Origin: Derxia gummosa DSM 723
Lineage (GTDB): Bacteria; Pseudomonadota; Gammaproteobacteria; Burkholderiales; Burkholderiaceae_E
Length of the DNA: 64,000 nucleotides
NCBI RefSeq assembly: GCF_000482785.1
Contig: NZ_AXWS01000007.1
Span: forward strand, 1-64,000
Direction of reading: 5' to 3'
Shown here: positions 42,047-51,044 of the stretch, piece after piece
Layout of the letters: every line of letters begins with the position of its first letter
Numbering within the stretch: the stretch's first letter is position 1
The notes under the pieces: model-generated
What the model was told of the DNA's origin: nothing
Databases searched by the model: none
Seen by the model: the letters and a program-made list of their open reading frames with translations, nothing else
Program-made: the position numbers and the translations under genes

Positions 42047-43111
42047 TCAGTCCTGGTCCCCGTCCTCCGGGTTGAATGGCAAGGTGATCGACACCCGCCA
42101 CAGCTTGCCGTCGCCCCCGACGCGCAGACGCGCCTCGAAGTCATACAGCAGCGAAAGCCGTTCGCGGATGTTGGCGAGCGCCAGCCGGTTGCCTGGCCTG
42201 CGACGTATCACGGGATCGTAGGTGTTCTCGACGACGATGATCAGTTCGCGGCCAACGCCGGTGATGCGCACTCGCACAAGACCGGGGCCCTCGGCGGGCT
42301 CGATGCCGTGGTGTACGGCGTTTTCGAGCAAAGGTTGAAGCAGCAAAGCGGGAACCGGGTATTTCCCCGGCATTCTTTCGAGTTCCCATTCGACGCTGAG
42401 CCGGTCGCCGATGCGCACCTGCTCGACATCGACGTACTGACGCGCCAGCCGCACTTCATCTTCGAGCGGCACGAGCGCTCGAGCATCACCCATGCTGGCG
42501 CGGAAGAGTTCGGCGAGGTCATCGAGTACGCGTTCGGCAAGCGGCGGATCAATGCGCACAAGGGACATCGCGGCATTCAGGCTGTTGAACAGGAAGTGCG
42601 GGCGGATGCGGGCCTGGAGCGCCTGGAGCCGCGCATCTGCCAGCGCGGGCGAGACGGCCCGGGCGCGCAACTCGATCGTCCACGCGATCATCAGCGCCGC
42701 AAGTCCGAAGCCTGCCACGCGCATCAGCAGCGTCGTCAGGCTTGGCCAGGATTCGACCGCGACAAAAGCGCCCGTGGCCAGCATCAGCACAAGCGCCCAG
42801 GCGGCACCGATCGCACCGGCAATGACCGAACGCGCGCGCGAATGGATTCCTCCGAGCCGCGCCCGGATCGAGCAGAGCGTTGTGATGCACACGAGCGTGA
42901 GCGGCTCGACGATGGCGCCCTGCTCCAGTACCGCGAGCAGGAAGCTGTCGAGCGAATGCGAACGCATCAGCCCTGAGACGAACAGCCCGACATTGGCCAG
43001 CCCCAGCACGCGCAGCACGGTCCCGAAATTGCAATAGTCGGGCGCCGGGGTGGGCGGGCGGGAACAGACTTCGATCGTTTCGGCTTGTGGTTTGGATGAA
43101 CCTGCGCGCAT
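42047..43111 (-). CDS. algZ: LytS/AlgZ-family sensor histidine kinase
   Basis: A 354-residue membrane kinase of the His_kinase (PF06580-like) group. Four hydrophobic segments lie at about 28-50, 52-82, 95-118 and 125-148. The phospho-accepting motif is ARIRPHFLFNSLNA (His172), followed by an HATPase domain (PLLENAVHHGIEP, LALANIRERL). The ATG at 43111 was preferred over a TTG at 43156; neither has a strong Shine-Dalgarno. It is cotranscribed with the AlgR-like regulator and divergent from argH. Confidence 0.88.
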   Translation of the reverse strand: MRAGSSKPQAETIEVCSRPPTPAPDYCNFGTVLRVLGLANVGLFVSGLMRSHSLDSFLLAVLEQGAIVEPLTLVCITTLCSIRARLGGIHSRARSVIAGAIGAAWALVLMLATGAFVAVESWPSLTTLLMRVAGFGLAALMIAWTIELRARAVSPALADARLQALQARIRPHFLFNSLNAAMSLVRIDPPLAERVLDDLAELFRASMGDARALVPLEDEVRLARQYVDVEQVRIGDRLSVEWELERMPGKYPVPALLLQPLLENAVHHGIEPAEGPGLVRVRITGVGRELIIVVENTYDPVIRRRPGNRLALANIRERLSLLYDFEARLRVGGDGKLWRVSITLPFNPEDGDQD

Positions 43112-43423
43112 GGACTCGCGTAGTGGAAACGCCCGACGAATCGGGAGGGAGCGCAAACGGGTGCGACCTATAATCGCGGCCCGACATGTATCCGCCCGTG
43201 TCGGCGCGCCTTGAAGCCTGGCACCGCACCCGGCGGCCGTCTGTCATGACGGCCCGCCAATCACGGCACGCTGCTGCTTCGCGTCAGCCGCCCGACACTC
43301 GGCGACTGGCCCCGGAATCCGGGCAAGCCAAGGCGATCGTCGAACCCGCCCAGCCGGTTCTGCGGAAGCTTCCGCGCTACACATCCGGCAAGACCGCAAC
43401 CGCCTTTTTTGTATTCAAAGATT
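43112..43423. promoter_or_regulatory. Divergent algZ / argH control region
   Basis: A 312-base gap without a supported gene. Towards argH it holds a perfect TATAAT at 43169-43174 with a poor -35, and a perfect 14-base palindrome GCGGAAGCTTCCGC at 43362-43375, about 50 bases before the argH start. A run of six or more Ts follows at about 43405. I see no classical ARG box. Confidence 0.45.
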
Positions 43424-44821
43424 ATGACAGAGCAGCTTTACAAAAAGCACGAAGCATGGTCAGGCCGATTCGATGAACCGGTGTCCGAACTCGTGCAGCG
43501 CTACACCGCCTCGGTCGATTTCGATCGCCGCCTCTGGCGCCATGACATTCAGGGCTCGCTTGCGCACGCCGAGATGCTGAACCATGTCGGCATCCTGAGC
43601 GCCGATGATCTCGCGGCCATCCGCGCGGGGATGGAAAAGATTGTTCACGAAATCGAGAGCGGTCAATTCGAGTGGCAACTGGCGCTTGAAGACGTTCATC
43701 TCAATATCGAAGCGCGGCTGACTGCGCTTGCCGGCGACGCGGGCAAGCGCCTGCACACCGGCCGCTCGCGCAACGACCAGGTCGCGACCGACATCCGCCT
43801 GTGGCTGCGCGACGAGATCGACCGCATCGTCGGCCTGCTCGGCAAGCTCCAGCTCGCGCTGGTGGATGTGGCCGAAAAGAACACCGACACCATCCTGCCC
43901 GGCTTCACCCATCTGCAAGTGGCGCAGCCGGTCGTGTTCGGTCACCACCTGCTTGCCTATGTCGAGATGTTCGCGCGCGACGCCGAACGCATGCTCGACG
44001 TGCGAAAGCGCGTCAACCGCCTGCCGCTCGGCGCCGCCGCGCTGGCCGGCACGAGCTTCCCGATCGACCGCGAGCGCGTCGCGCGCACGCTCGGCTTCGA
44101 CGCCGTGGCGCGCAACTCGCTCGACGCCGTGAGCGACCGTGACTTCGCGATCGAATTCAGCGCCGCCGCCTCGCTCGTGATGGTGCACATCTCGCGTCTG
44201 TCGGAAGAACTCATCATCTGGATGAGCCCGCGCGTGGGCTTCATCGACCTTGCCGACCGCTTCTGCACCGGCTCGTCGATCATGCCGCAGAAGAAGAACC
44301 CCGACGTGCCCGAGCTCGCGCGCGGCAAGACCGGCCGCGTGGTGGGCCATCTGATGGGCCTCGTGACGCTCATGAAGGGCCAGCCGCTCGCTTACAACAA
44401 GGACAACCAGGAAGACAAGGAGCCGCTGTTCGACATCGCCGACACGCTGGTCGACACGCTCACGATCTTCGCCGACATGGCCGCCGGCATCCGCGTGAAG
44501 CCTGAGGCGATGCGCGCCGCCGCGCTCCAGGGCTATGCCACCGCGACCGATCTCGCGGATTACCTGGTGAAACGCGGCCTTCCCTTCCGCGATGCTCATG
44601 AAGCCGTGGCACGCGCCGTCAAGGCCTGTGTGGAACGCGGTTGCGACCTGTCCGACCTGAGCGTGGAAGAGCTTAGGGCCTTCAGCGCACTGGTCGGCGA
44701 CGACGCCAAGGCCGTGCTCACGCTCGAAGGCTCGGTCGCGGCGCGCGATCATGTGGGCGGCACCGCTCCCAACCAGGTTCGCGCCCAGGTCGCCGCAGCG
44801 CGCGCCCGTCTGGGCGGCTGA
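43424..44821 (+). CDS. argH: Argininosuccinate lyase
   Basis: A 465-residue ArgH that splits argininosuccinate into arginine and fumarate. The superfamily signature [12 protein letters not shown] is near 283-294 with the catalytic Ser, and [13 protein letters not shown] and [12 protein letters not shown] are intact. The ATG at 43424 ([16 protein letters not shown]) fits the family; an upstream TTG is less likely. Divergent from the algZ/algR pair, an arrangement conserved in beta- and gammaproteobacteria. Confidence 0.97.
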   Translation: MTEQLYKKHEAWSGRFDEPVSELVQRYTASVDFDRRLWRHDIQGSLAHAEMLNHVGILSADDLAAIRAGMEKIVHEIESGQFEWQLALEDVHLNIEARLTALAGDAGKRLHTGRSRNDQVATDIRLWLRDEIDRIVGLLGKLQLALVDVAEKNTDTILPGFTHLQVAQPVVFGHHLLAYVEMFARDAERMLDVRKRVNRLPLGAAALAGTSFPIDRERVARTLGFDAVARNSLDAVSDRDFAIEFSAAASLVMVHISRLSEELIIWMSPRVGFIDLADRFCTGSSIMPQKKNPDVPELARGKTGRVVGHLMGLVTLMKGQPLAYNKDNQEDKEPLFDIADTLVDTLTIFADMAAGIRVKPEAMRAAALQGYATATDLADYLVKRGLPFRDAHEAVARAVKACVERGCDLSDLSVEELRAFSALVGDDAKAVLTLEGSVAARDHVGGTAPNQVRAQVAAARARLGG

Positions 44822-44855
44822 GCCGACAACAACACAGGTCGCGCGCACCGTCTTC

Positions 44856-46265
44856 ATGTCTTCGTCCATGGATCAACGCATCGGCAAGTACGAGCTCATC
44901 CGCCGCATCGGCGAGGGCAGTTCGAGCAACGTCTGGCTGTGCCGCGATCCGTTCACCGAACGGCTCGTGGCCGTGAAGGTGGCCAAGTCAGAAACCCTGC
45001 GCGACGAGCGCTATTCCCACGTCTACCGCAAGCTGTTCGCGGTCGAGGCGCATCTGGCGGGCAAGCTGCATCACCCGCACATCGCGATGATCCTCGACGC
45101 GGTGGACGAGGGCGACCTGCGCTACATCGTCAGCGAATACGTGCCGGGCGGCACGCTGGAGCAGTTCTGCCGCCCCGAGCGCCTGCTGCCGCAGGAGAAG
45201 GTGGTGGAAGTGATGTTCAAGTGCGCGCGCGCGCTTGAGTTCGCCCACCGCATCGGCATCACCCACCGCGACGTCAAGCCGGCCAACATCCTCGTCAACA
45301 GCGAGAACGGCGAGGTACGCGACGTGAAGCTGACCGACTTCGGCACCGCGATGAACCTCGCCGAGGATTCGACGCTGGTGGAAGGCATCGGCTCGCCGGC
45401 CTACATGTCGCCCGAGCAGATTTCGGAAGGTGCGCTCTCGCACCAGACCGACATCTATTCGCTCGGCGTGGTGATGTACCAGCTGCTGACGGGCCGCCTG
45501 CCCTTCGAGGCGCAGAACAACGCGGCCATGATCTATCAGGTGCTGCATTCCACGCCGCCGCTGCCGTCCGAGCTGCGCCCGGGCGTGGCCGAGAACATCG
45601 AGGCCATCACGCTCAAGGCGATGGCCAAGGATCGCGCCCAGCGCTACCAGAGCTGGGATGCGCTGGCCGCCGATCTGGCCCGTGCCGCGCGCGCCGAGCC
45701 GCGCTCAATCCGCGCCCGCGAAGTGGCCGATACCGAGCGCTTCAGCCTGCTCAAGAGCCTGCGCTTCTTCGACCGCTTCGACGAAGCCCAGCTGTGGGAG
45801 GTGGTGCGCTTCGCCGACTGGCAGCGCCGCGGCCATGCCCAGCGCCTGTACGCCGAGGGCGACATGGGCACCGACTTCTTCATCCTCGCCGAAGGTCAGG
45901 TGCGCGTGACCAAGATGGGCAAGCTCATCACCACGCTCGGCCCGGGCGACAGCATCGGCGAGATGGGCTATCTGGCCGGCCTCGACCATGCCGAGGATGC
46001 GAGCCATCCCGCCGCGCGCCGCAGCGCCGATGTGGTCACGGTCACGCCCTGCACGCTCATCCGGGTCTCGCCGACGGCGCTGGCCGCCGCGAGCGAAGGC
46101 TGCCAGCTGCGCTTCAACCGCGCCTTCCTGAGCCTGCTGGCCGAACGGCTCGCCGTAGCCAACCAGCGCCTCACGAGCGCGCCGGTGGCCGGCCCCTCGC
46201 CCGCCACGCCGGCACCGGTGCCGTCCTACATGGCCGACACGGTGCCGCTGCCGCCGCGCGGTTGA
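44856..46265 (+). CDS. Ser/Thr protein kinase with C-terminal cyclic-nucleotide-binding domain
   Basis: A 469-residue cytoplasmic protein. The Hanks-type kinase domain (about 10-280) has the Gly loop RIGEGSSSNVW, Lys41 (VAVKVAK), HRDVKPANIL (Asp139), DFG at 161-163 and SPAYMSPEQ. After a short linker comes a cNMP-binding-like domain at about 305-440 (YAEGDMGTDFFILAEGQVRV, GDSIGEMGYLAG). A Pro-rich tail ends the protein. An alternative ATG is at 44868. It is 34 bases after argH. It may couple nucleotide or another ligand to phosphorylation; substrates are unknown. Confidence 0.92.
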   Translation: MSSSMDQRIGKYELIRRIGEGSSSNVWLCRDPFTERLVAVKVAKSETLRDERYSHVYRKLFAVEAHLAGKLHHPHIAMILDAVDEGDLRYIVSEYVPGGTLEQFCRPERLLPQEKVVEVMFKCARALEFAHRIGITHRDVKPANILVNSENGEVRDVKLTDFGTAMNLAEDSTLVEGIGSPAYMSPEQISEGALSHQTDIYSLGVVMYQLLTGRLPFEAQNNAAMIYQVLHSTPPLPSELRPGVAENIEAITLKAMAKDRAQRYQSWDALAADLARAARAEPRSIRAREVADTERFSLLKSLRFFDRFDEAQLWEVVRFADWQRRGHAQRLYAEGDMGTDFFILAEGQVRVTKMGKLITTLGPGDSIGEMGYLAGLDHAEDASHPAARRSADVVTVTPCTLIRVSPTALAAASEGCQLRFNRAFLSLLAERLAVANQRLTSAPVAGPSPATPAPVPSYMADTVPLPPRG

Positions 46266-46271
46266 ACCGCC

Positions 46272-47621
46272 TCAGCTGCCGGCGATCATCATCTCGCCGA
46301 TGAGGATGGAGCCGGTCGTCTTGGTGCCGCGCGAGATGCGGTCGGCGCCGATCGCGACGATGTTCTCGAACATCTGGCGCAGGTTGCCGGCGATGGTGAT
46401 CTCGCCGACCGGATAGACGATCTTGCCGTTCTCCACCCAATGCCCGGCCGCGCCGCGCGAGTAGTCGCCGGTCACGTAGTTGATGCCCTGGCCCATGAGG
46501 TCGGTCACGAGCAGGCCGGTGCCCAGCTTCTTGAGCATGCGTTCGAAATCATCACCGCGCTTCGTGAGCGCCGACGACAGCACCAGGTTGTGCGAGCCGC
46601 CCGCGTTGCCCGTCGTGCGCATGCCGAGCTTGCGCGCCGAGTAAGTGGACAGGAAATAGCCCTGCACGATGCCGTCACGCACCACGTCGCGCTGCCGGGT
46701 GCGCACGCCTTCCTCGTCGAAGGGCGCCGAACCCATCGCGCCCTTGATGTGCGGATCCTCGGTGAGGCTGACATGCGACGGGAACACCTGGGTACCGAGC
46801 GAATCGGCGAGGAAGGTGGTGCGGCGGTAGAGCGCGCCGCCCGAGATCGCCTGCACGAAGCTGCCGAGCAGCCCGCCCGCGAGCGGCGCCTCGAACAGCA
46901 CCGGGCACTTGCGCGTGCTGATCTTGCGCGCGCCGAGGCGCGACAGCGCGCGGCGCGCCGCGTACTCGCCCACGGCCTCGGGCGCGGCGAGCTTCTTCGG
47001 GTCGCGGCTGGCGGTGTACCAGTCGTCACGCTCCATCTCGCGGCGCACGCGCGCGATCGGCGCGACCGTCAGGTAATGGCGCGAATGCGGATAGCCGCCC
47101 ATGAAGCCGCGCGAATTGGCCGAGATGAACTGCGCGTGCTGCACCGACACGCTCGCGCCGTCGCTGTTGCGGATGGCCGGATCGACGGCGAAGGCCGCAT
47201 CCTCGGCGCGCCGCGCGAACTCGATCGCCTCGTCGGCGGTGATGTTCCAGGGCTTGTAGAGCTTGAGGTCCATCGGCTCGCGCTCGAAGAATTCGTCTTC
47301 GGGCAGGCCGGAGAACTCGTCGGGCGAGGTGAAGCGCGCGATGTCGAGCGCCGCCTGCACCGTGTCTTCCAGCGCCTTGAGCGAGAAGTCGGACGTGCTC
47401 GCATGACCCTTCTTCTTGCCGAGATAGCAGGTCAGGCCGACGCCCTTGTCCTGGTTCTGCTCGATCGTCTCGACCTTGCCGCGACGCACGTTGACCGACA
47501 TGCCGCCGCCCTCGCTCACCTCGACCGCGCACTCGGTGGCGCCTCGTGTCTTGGCGATGTGGAGGACGTTCTCGGCGAGTTCACGCAGGTGGTCGAGCGG
47601 GTAGTTGAATTGGCTGGACAT
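46272..47621 (-). CDS. pmbA: PmbA/TldE-family metalloprotease component
   Basis: A 449-residue PmbA (TldE) protein. With TldD it forms a heteromeric protease that matures small peptides such as microcin B17 and degrades CcdA. Signatures include GKKKGHASTSDFS, MDLKLYKPW, PVLFEAPLAGGLLGSF and TGNAGGSHNLV. The ATG at 47621 (MSSQFNYPLDHLRE) fits the family; tldD is not in the window. It is divergent from yjgA, as in E. coli, and nearly abuts the convergent kinase gene. Confidence 0.95.
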   Translation of the reverse strand: MSSQFNYPLDHLRELAENVLHIAKTRGATECAVEVSEGGGMSVNVRRGKVETIEQNQDKGVGLTCYLGKKKGHASTSDFSLKALEDTVQAALDIARFTSPDEFSGLPEDEFFEREPMDLKLYKPWNITADEAIEFARRAEDAAFAVDPAIRNSDGASVSVQHAQFISANSRGFMGGYPHSRHYLTVAPIARVRREMERDDWYTASRDPKKLAAPEAVGEYAARRALSRLGARKISTRKCPVLFEAPLAGGLLGSFVQAISGGALYRRTTFLADSLGTQVFPSHVSLTEDPHIKGAMGSAPFDEEGVRTRQRDVVRDGIVQGYFLSTYSARKLGMRTTGNAGGSHNLVLSSALTKRGDDFERMLKKLGTGLLVTDLMGQGINYVTGDYSRGAAGHWVENGKIVYPVGEITIAGNLRQMFENIVAIGADRISRGTKTTGSILIGEMMIAGS

Positions 47622-47781
47622 GGCGTTCGGCAGTGGCGCGCGAGTCGCGCGAAGAGTCGGCGGGAGGTGGCGGCTATCATAGCAAGCGCGTGACAGCAAC
47701 ATTTCTGCCGCGCAAGGCTTCAAGGCACGTCATGAATCATCAATTTTCATATTCAAGCAAGGCCGCTCGGCAAGGGGACGC

Positions 47782-48354
47782 ATGAAATCGCGCATCGAAG
47801 AAATGCCGGATGACGACGACGATTACGGCCCGTCGCGGTCGCAGCTCAAGCGCGAAAGCGAGGCGCTGCAAGCGTTTGCGGAGCAGCTCGTCGAGCTGGG
47901 CAAGGATCAGCTCGCTCGCATCGACATGCCCGACGAGATTGCGACCGCCGTCCGCGACACGCAGCGCATCACCGCCCACGGCGGCCTGCGCCGCCAGCGC
48001 CAGTACCTCGGCAAGCTGATGCGCTCGCTCGACGACGAGACCGTCGAGCGCATGAAGCGCGGCTACCTCATCGTGACCCAGCAGTCGCGCGACGAGGTCA
48101 AGCTGCTGCAAAGCCTCGAACGCTGGCGCGAGCGCCTGATCAAGGACGACGCCGCGCTCAAGGCCTGGACCGACGAGTACGGCATCGACGACCTTCAGGA
48201 TCTGCGCAACCTCATCCGCCAGGCGCGCCGCGAGAAGGCCGACAACAAGCCGCCCAAGGCCTTCCGCGAGCTGTTCCAGCATCTGAAGGCGACGGCGCTC
48301 GGCGGCGGCAAGGCCGAAGACGAAGCCATCGACGACAATCAGGAAGACGCATGA
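47782..48354 (+). CDS. yjgA: YjgA/DarP family ribosome-associated protein
   Basis: A 190-residue DUF615 protein, homologous to E. coli YjgA (DarP), which binds late 50S ribosomal assembly intermediates. Features: acidic N-terminus, the motif PSRSQLKRESEALQAFAEQL at about 17-36, LRRQRQYLGKLMR, and a long helical, charged body. It is divergent from pmbA and overlaps mogA by 4 bases (ATGA). Confidence 0.93.
   Translation: MKSRIEEMPDDDDDYGPSRSQLKRESEALQAFAEQLVELGKDQLARIDMPDEIATAVRDTQRITAHGGLRRQRQYLGKLMRSLDDETVERMKRGYLIVTQQSRDEVKLLQSLERWRERLIKDDAALKAWTDEYGIDDLQDLRNLIRQARREKADNKPPKAFRELFQHLKATALGGGKAEDEAIDDNQEDA
47868..47879. repeat. Palindromic 12-mer GCAAGCGYTTGC, copy 2
   Basis: GCAAGCGTTTGC inside yjgA (encoding QAFA). 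It is part of an 18-base string, GCGCTGCAAGCGTTTGCG at 47863-47880, that recurs exactly at 49491-49508 in an unrelated gene on the other strand. Confidence 0.55.
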
Positions 48355-48965
48355 GCACCGACGCCCTCCCCCTCCAGCCGGTGCGCATCGGCCTCGTGTC
48401 GATTTCCGACCGCGCGAGCGCCGGTACCTACCAGGACGCCGGCCTGCCGGCGCTGCGCGAATGGCTCGCCAGCGCGGTGAAGAACCCGATCGAGGTCGTC
48501 GAAAAGCTCATCCCCGACGAGCGCCCGGTGATCGAGGCGACGCTGGTCGAGCTGGTCGATGCCGAACGCTGCGACCTCGTGCTGACCACCGGCGGCACCG
48601 GCCCGTCGCGCCGCGACGTGACGCCCGAGGCGACGCTCGCCATCGGCACCAAGGAACTGCCCGGCTTCGGCGAGCAGATGCGCCAGGTGAGCCTGAAGTT
48701 CGTGCCGACCGCGATCCTGTCGCGCCAGGTGGCCGTGATCCGCGAGACGCCCGACCATGCGGCGCTCCTCATCAACCTGCCGGGCCAGCCCAAGTCGATC
48801 CGCGAGACGCTGGCGGGCCTGCGCGATGCCGACGGCAAGCCGATGGTGGAAGGCGTGTTCGCCGCCGTGCCCTATTGCATCGACCTCATCGGCGGGCCGT
48901 GGATCGAGACCGATCCGGCGATCAGCAAGGCCTTCCGGCCGAAGACGGCGGTGCGCACGCGCTGA
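48351..48965 (+). CDS. mogA: Molybdopterin adenylyltransferase
   Basis: A 204-residue MogA that adenylates molybdopterin before molybdate insertion in molybdenum cofactor synthesis. The MoCF signature appears as LVLTTGGTGPSRRDVTPEAT, with IGLVSISDRASAGTYQD at the N-terminus and LINLPGQPKSIRE later. Its ATG overlaps the yjgA stop. No other moa/moe genes lie nearby. Confidence 0.95.
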   Translation: MSTDALPLQPVRIGLVSISDRASAGTYQDAGLPALREWLASAVKNPIEVVEKLIPDERPVIEATLVELVDAERCDLVLTTGGTGPSRRDVTPEATLAIGTKELPGFGEQMRQVSLKFVPTAILSRQVAVIRETPDHAALLINLPGQPKSIRETLAGLRDADGKPMVEGVFAAVPYCIDLIGGPWIETDPAISKAFRPKTAVRTR

Positions 48966-49040
48966 TCAGCGCTGCACCGGCCCGCGCGAGGCCGCCCGCG
49001 GGCGTTGATGCGCGAGCGGTCTGCCGCCGGCCGGGGAGCA

Positions 49041-49397
49041 TCAGTCGGCAGCAGCGCCGCCGCGCCCCGCCAGCGAGCCGATTACCGCCAGCGGATGCGC
49101 GATGCGTCCGTCGCCATAGCTGCCGACCACCTCGGCGATCACCACCTGATAGCCCTTGAGCCAGCTCGCCTGCCGACGCTTGGCCTCGATGTGCGCCGGA
49201 TGGGTCATGAGCGCGTCCAGCGCCTCGCGAGTGCGCCAGTAATAGACGTTCGAGACCAGCCCGGTCGCCGGGTTCTCCCAGCTTTCCTCGCCCAGATAGC
49301 CGTCGATGCCGCGCGCCGCCTCGGCGATGACCGCGTCGAGCGCGTGGAACTCGGCGTCGTAGTCGCCGGGCAGGAAGGTGAAGGTCGAAGTGAACAT
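49041..49397 (-). CDS. Antibiotic biosynthesis monooxygenase-like protein
   Basis: A 118-residue protein with a ferredoxin-like ABM-type fold by pattern: FTFLPGDYDAEFHALDAVIAEA, then GYLGEESWENP and VYYWRTREALDALMTHPAH. Such small proteins include monooxygenases and haem-degrading or stress proteins; no specific role can be assigned. The ATG at 49397 was chosen as the first residue of the fold. It is about 70 bases downstream of the lipid-transporter operon on the same strand. Confidence 0.7.
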   Translation of the reverse strand: MFTSTFTFLPGDYDAEFHALDAVIAEAARGIDGYLGEESWENPATGLVSNVYYWRTREALDALMTHPAHIEAKRRQASWLKGYQVVIAEVVGSYGDGRIAHPLAVIGSLAGRGGAAAD

Positions 49398-49470
49398 GGA
49401 TGCGGAATGTGGGTTTGCCCGCGCCAGCCCGCGCCGGCGATCGCGGTCGCACTGTGCCAGAGCGATGCCC

Positions 49471-50070
49471 TCAGCCGCCCGCCGCCGCCCGCGCTGCAAG
49501 CGTTTGCGCCACATCCTCCGCCGCCGCGCCCAGCAGCGCCGACAGCCCGCGCGCCGCCGCTTCCGCGCTGTCGCCGTCGAGCGGCAGCGAGCGCGCGACC
49601 ACGCCCGTTACCGGCGCCGTCTGCACCGAGCGCGGATCGAGCAGCGACCAGCGCAACTCGCTGTCCAGCCGCCGCGCCGCGCGGTCCACATCGAGTTTCA
49701 CGACGTCCACCGCGAGCACGCGCCGCGTCGGCATCGCTTCGGCGCAGGCGCTGTCGCATACCAGCACCGCCGGCAGCGCGCGCCGCAGCGCGATCGCCAG
49801 TTCGCGCGTCGCGCCCACTTCCACGCGCTCGGCCCAGACGCTGCCGGGCCAGCTTGTCACGCCCGCCGCGCCATCGCGAAAGCGCACCTCGCGCGATTGC
49901 AGGTACTCGGGCAGCGCCACGCGGCGCAGCGTGAGCACGAGACCGTTCACCTGCGGCGCGGCCGACGCGACCGGTGCCGCCGGCAGCGCGACGAGTTGCA
50001 GCGAAGGCGCGCGCGCGGCGCAGCCGGCCAGCAGGACCAGCGCGAGCGCGAGGATCGGGGTGAGCTTCAT
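49471..50070 (-). CDS. PqiC-like ABC-transport auxiliary lipoprotein
   Basis: A 199-residue lipoprotein (signal peptide with lipobox LAGC at about 14-17) of the ABC_trans_aux/PqiC type, expected at the inner face of the outer membrane. The body has alternating beta/alpha patterns (GLVLTLRRVALPEYLQSREV, RRVLAVDVVKLDVD). It overlaps the MCE gene by ATGA, the last gene of the operon. Confidence 0.88.
   Translation of the reverse strand: MKLTPILALALVLLAGCAARAPSLQLVALPAAPVASAAPQVNGLVLTLRRVALPEYLQSREVRFRDGAAGVTSWPGSVWAERVEVGATRELAIALRRALPAVLVCDSACAEAMPTRRVLAVDVVKLDVDRAARRLDSELRWSLLDPRSVQTAPVTGVVARSLPLDGDSAEAAARGLSALLGAAAEDVAQTLAARAAAGG
49496..49507. repeat. Palindromic 12-mer GCAAGCGYTTGC, copy 3
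   Basis: GCAAGCGTTTGC inside the 3' end of the PqiC-like gene (encoding AQTLA on the minus strand). It shares 18 identical bases with copy 2 although the reading frames encode different residues. Confidence 0.55.
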
Positions 50071-51044
50071 TGCGACTCCCTGCCGAACAGGATCGCGTTC
50101 GGCTGCTGGTCGAGGGTTTCGGACAGCGCGCGCAGGCTGCGCGCCGATTGCGCAAGATCGCGCAGCGCGCTTTCGAGATCGTCGCGGCCGGCCGAGCCAG
50201 GCGCGGTCAGGTCGGACAGTCGGGTCATCGCCGCCTGGGCCGCCTGCGAGGCTTCGCGCGTCGCGGCGAGCGTGGCATGCAGCTCGGGGCCGGCGGCGCC
50301 GAGCGTGCCGCGCGTGGTGTCGGCCAGCTGGCGGATGCTGCCCATCGTCGCGTTGGCGCTCTGCTCAACCGTGCGCAGCGCGCCGTTGGCCTGGAGCAGC
50401 GTGCGGCGCAGCTCAACGCCGGTGCGACCCACCTCGGCGGTGCTCGCGGCCATGAGGTCTCGCGCGCCGGCTAGCGTCACGTCGAGCGTCTTCATCGTGT
50501 CGCGCAGCTGCTGGAAGGTGTCGCGCACCGGCACGTCGGCGAGCTGGTCGATCAGGTCGCTGAAGCGGTCCTTGATCATCGGGATCTCGGGCGGCGTTTC
50601 GGCCGGATCGGTCTCGCGCACGAAATGCGGCGCGGTGTCGGGTCGGAAGTCGAGGTCGATTGCCGCCTGGCCGGTCACGAAGCTTTGCAGCATCAGCCGG
50701 GTGCGCAGGCCGCGCTGCACCAGCTCCGCAACATCGAAGCCGGGCTTCGCGCCGCCGCCGTCGATGCGCACCGCGCGCGGCGAGAGTTGCAGCACGACCG
50801 GGATGCGCGCCGCGAGCGTCTTCGCATCCACCTCGATGCCGATGTCCTCCACCTGCCCGACCTTCACGCCGCGGAAGGTGACCGGCGCGCCCACGTACAG
50901 GCCGCTGACCGTGCCGTCCACATAGGTGACGGCGCGCGTCGTCTTGGCGAACAGCGCCGTGCCGCCGAGCAGCACCGCGCCGATCCCCATGAGCACGAAG
51001 GCGGCCACGACGAACAGGCCGACCTTGAGGGCATTGCTTTTCAT
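50067..51044 (-). CDS. MCE-domain (MlaD-like) lipid-transport protein
   Basis: A 325-residue protein with one N-terminal membrane helix (about 8-30), an MCE domain at about 38-120 (YVDGTVSGLYVGAPVTFRGV) and a long helical C-terminal region. It resembles MlaD/PqiB-type substrate-binding proteins that form periplasmic rings for phospholipid transfer. The helical extension is longer than in E. coli MlaD (183 residues). It overlaps both neighbours by ATGA. Confidence 0.92.
   Translation of the reverse strand: MKSNALKVGLFVVAAFVLMGIGAVLLGGTALFAKTTRAVTYVDGTVSGLYVGAPVTFRGVKVGQVEDIGIEVDAKTLAARIPVVLQLSPRAVRIDGGGAKPGFDVAELVQRGLRTRLMLQSFVTGQAAIDLDFRPDTAPHFVRETDPAETPPEIPMIKDRFSDLIDQLADVPVRDTFQQLRDTMKTLDVTLAGARDLMAASTAEVGRTGVELRRTLLQANGALRTVEQSANATMGSIRQLADTTRGTLGAAGPELHATLAATREASQAAQAAMTRLSDLTAPGSAGRDDLESALRDLAQSARSLRALSETLDQQPNAILFGRESQ

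Noticed and set aside
43169-43174. TATAAT as a confident argH promoter.
   Set aside because: No acceptable -35 is present at 16-18 bases and it lies 250 bases from argH; kept only as a note within the intergenic region.
49041-49514. Longer form of the monooxygenase-like protein starting further upstream.
   Set aside because: The extra 39 N-terminal residues are Arg/Ala-rich and run into the PqiC-like gene, and the fold begins at the ATG at 49397.
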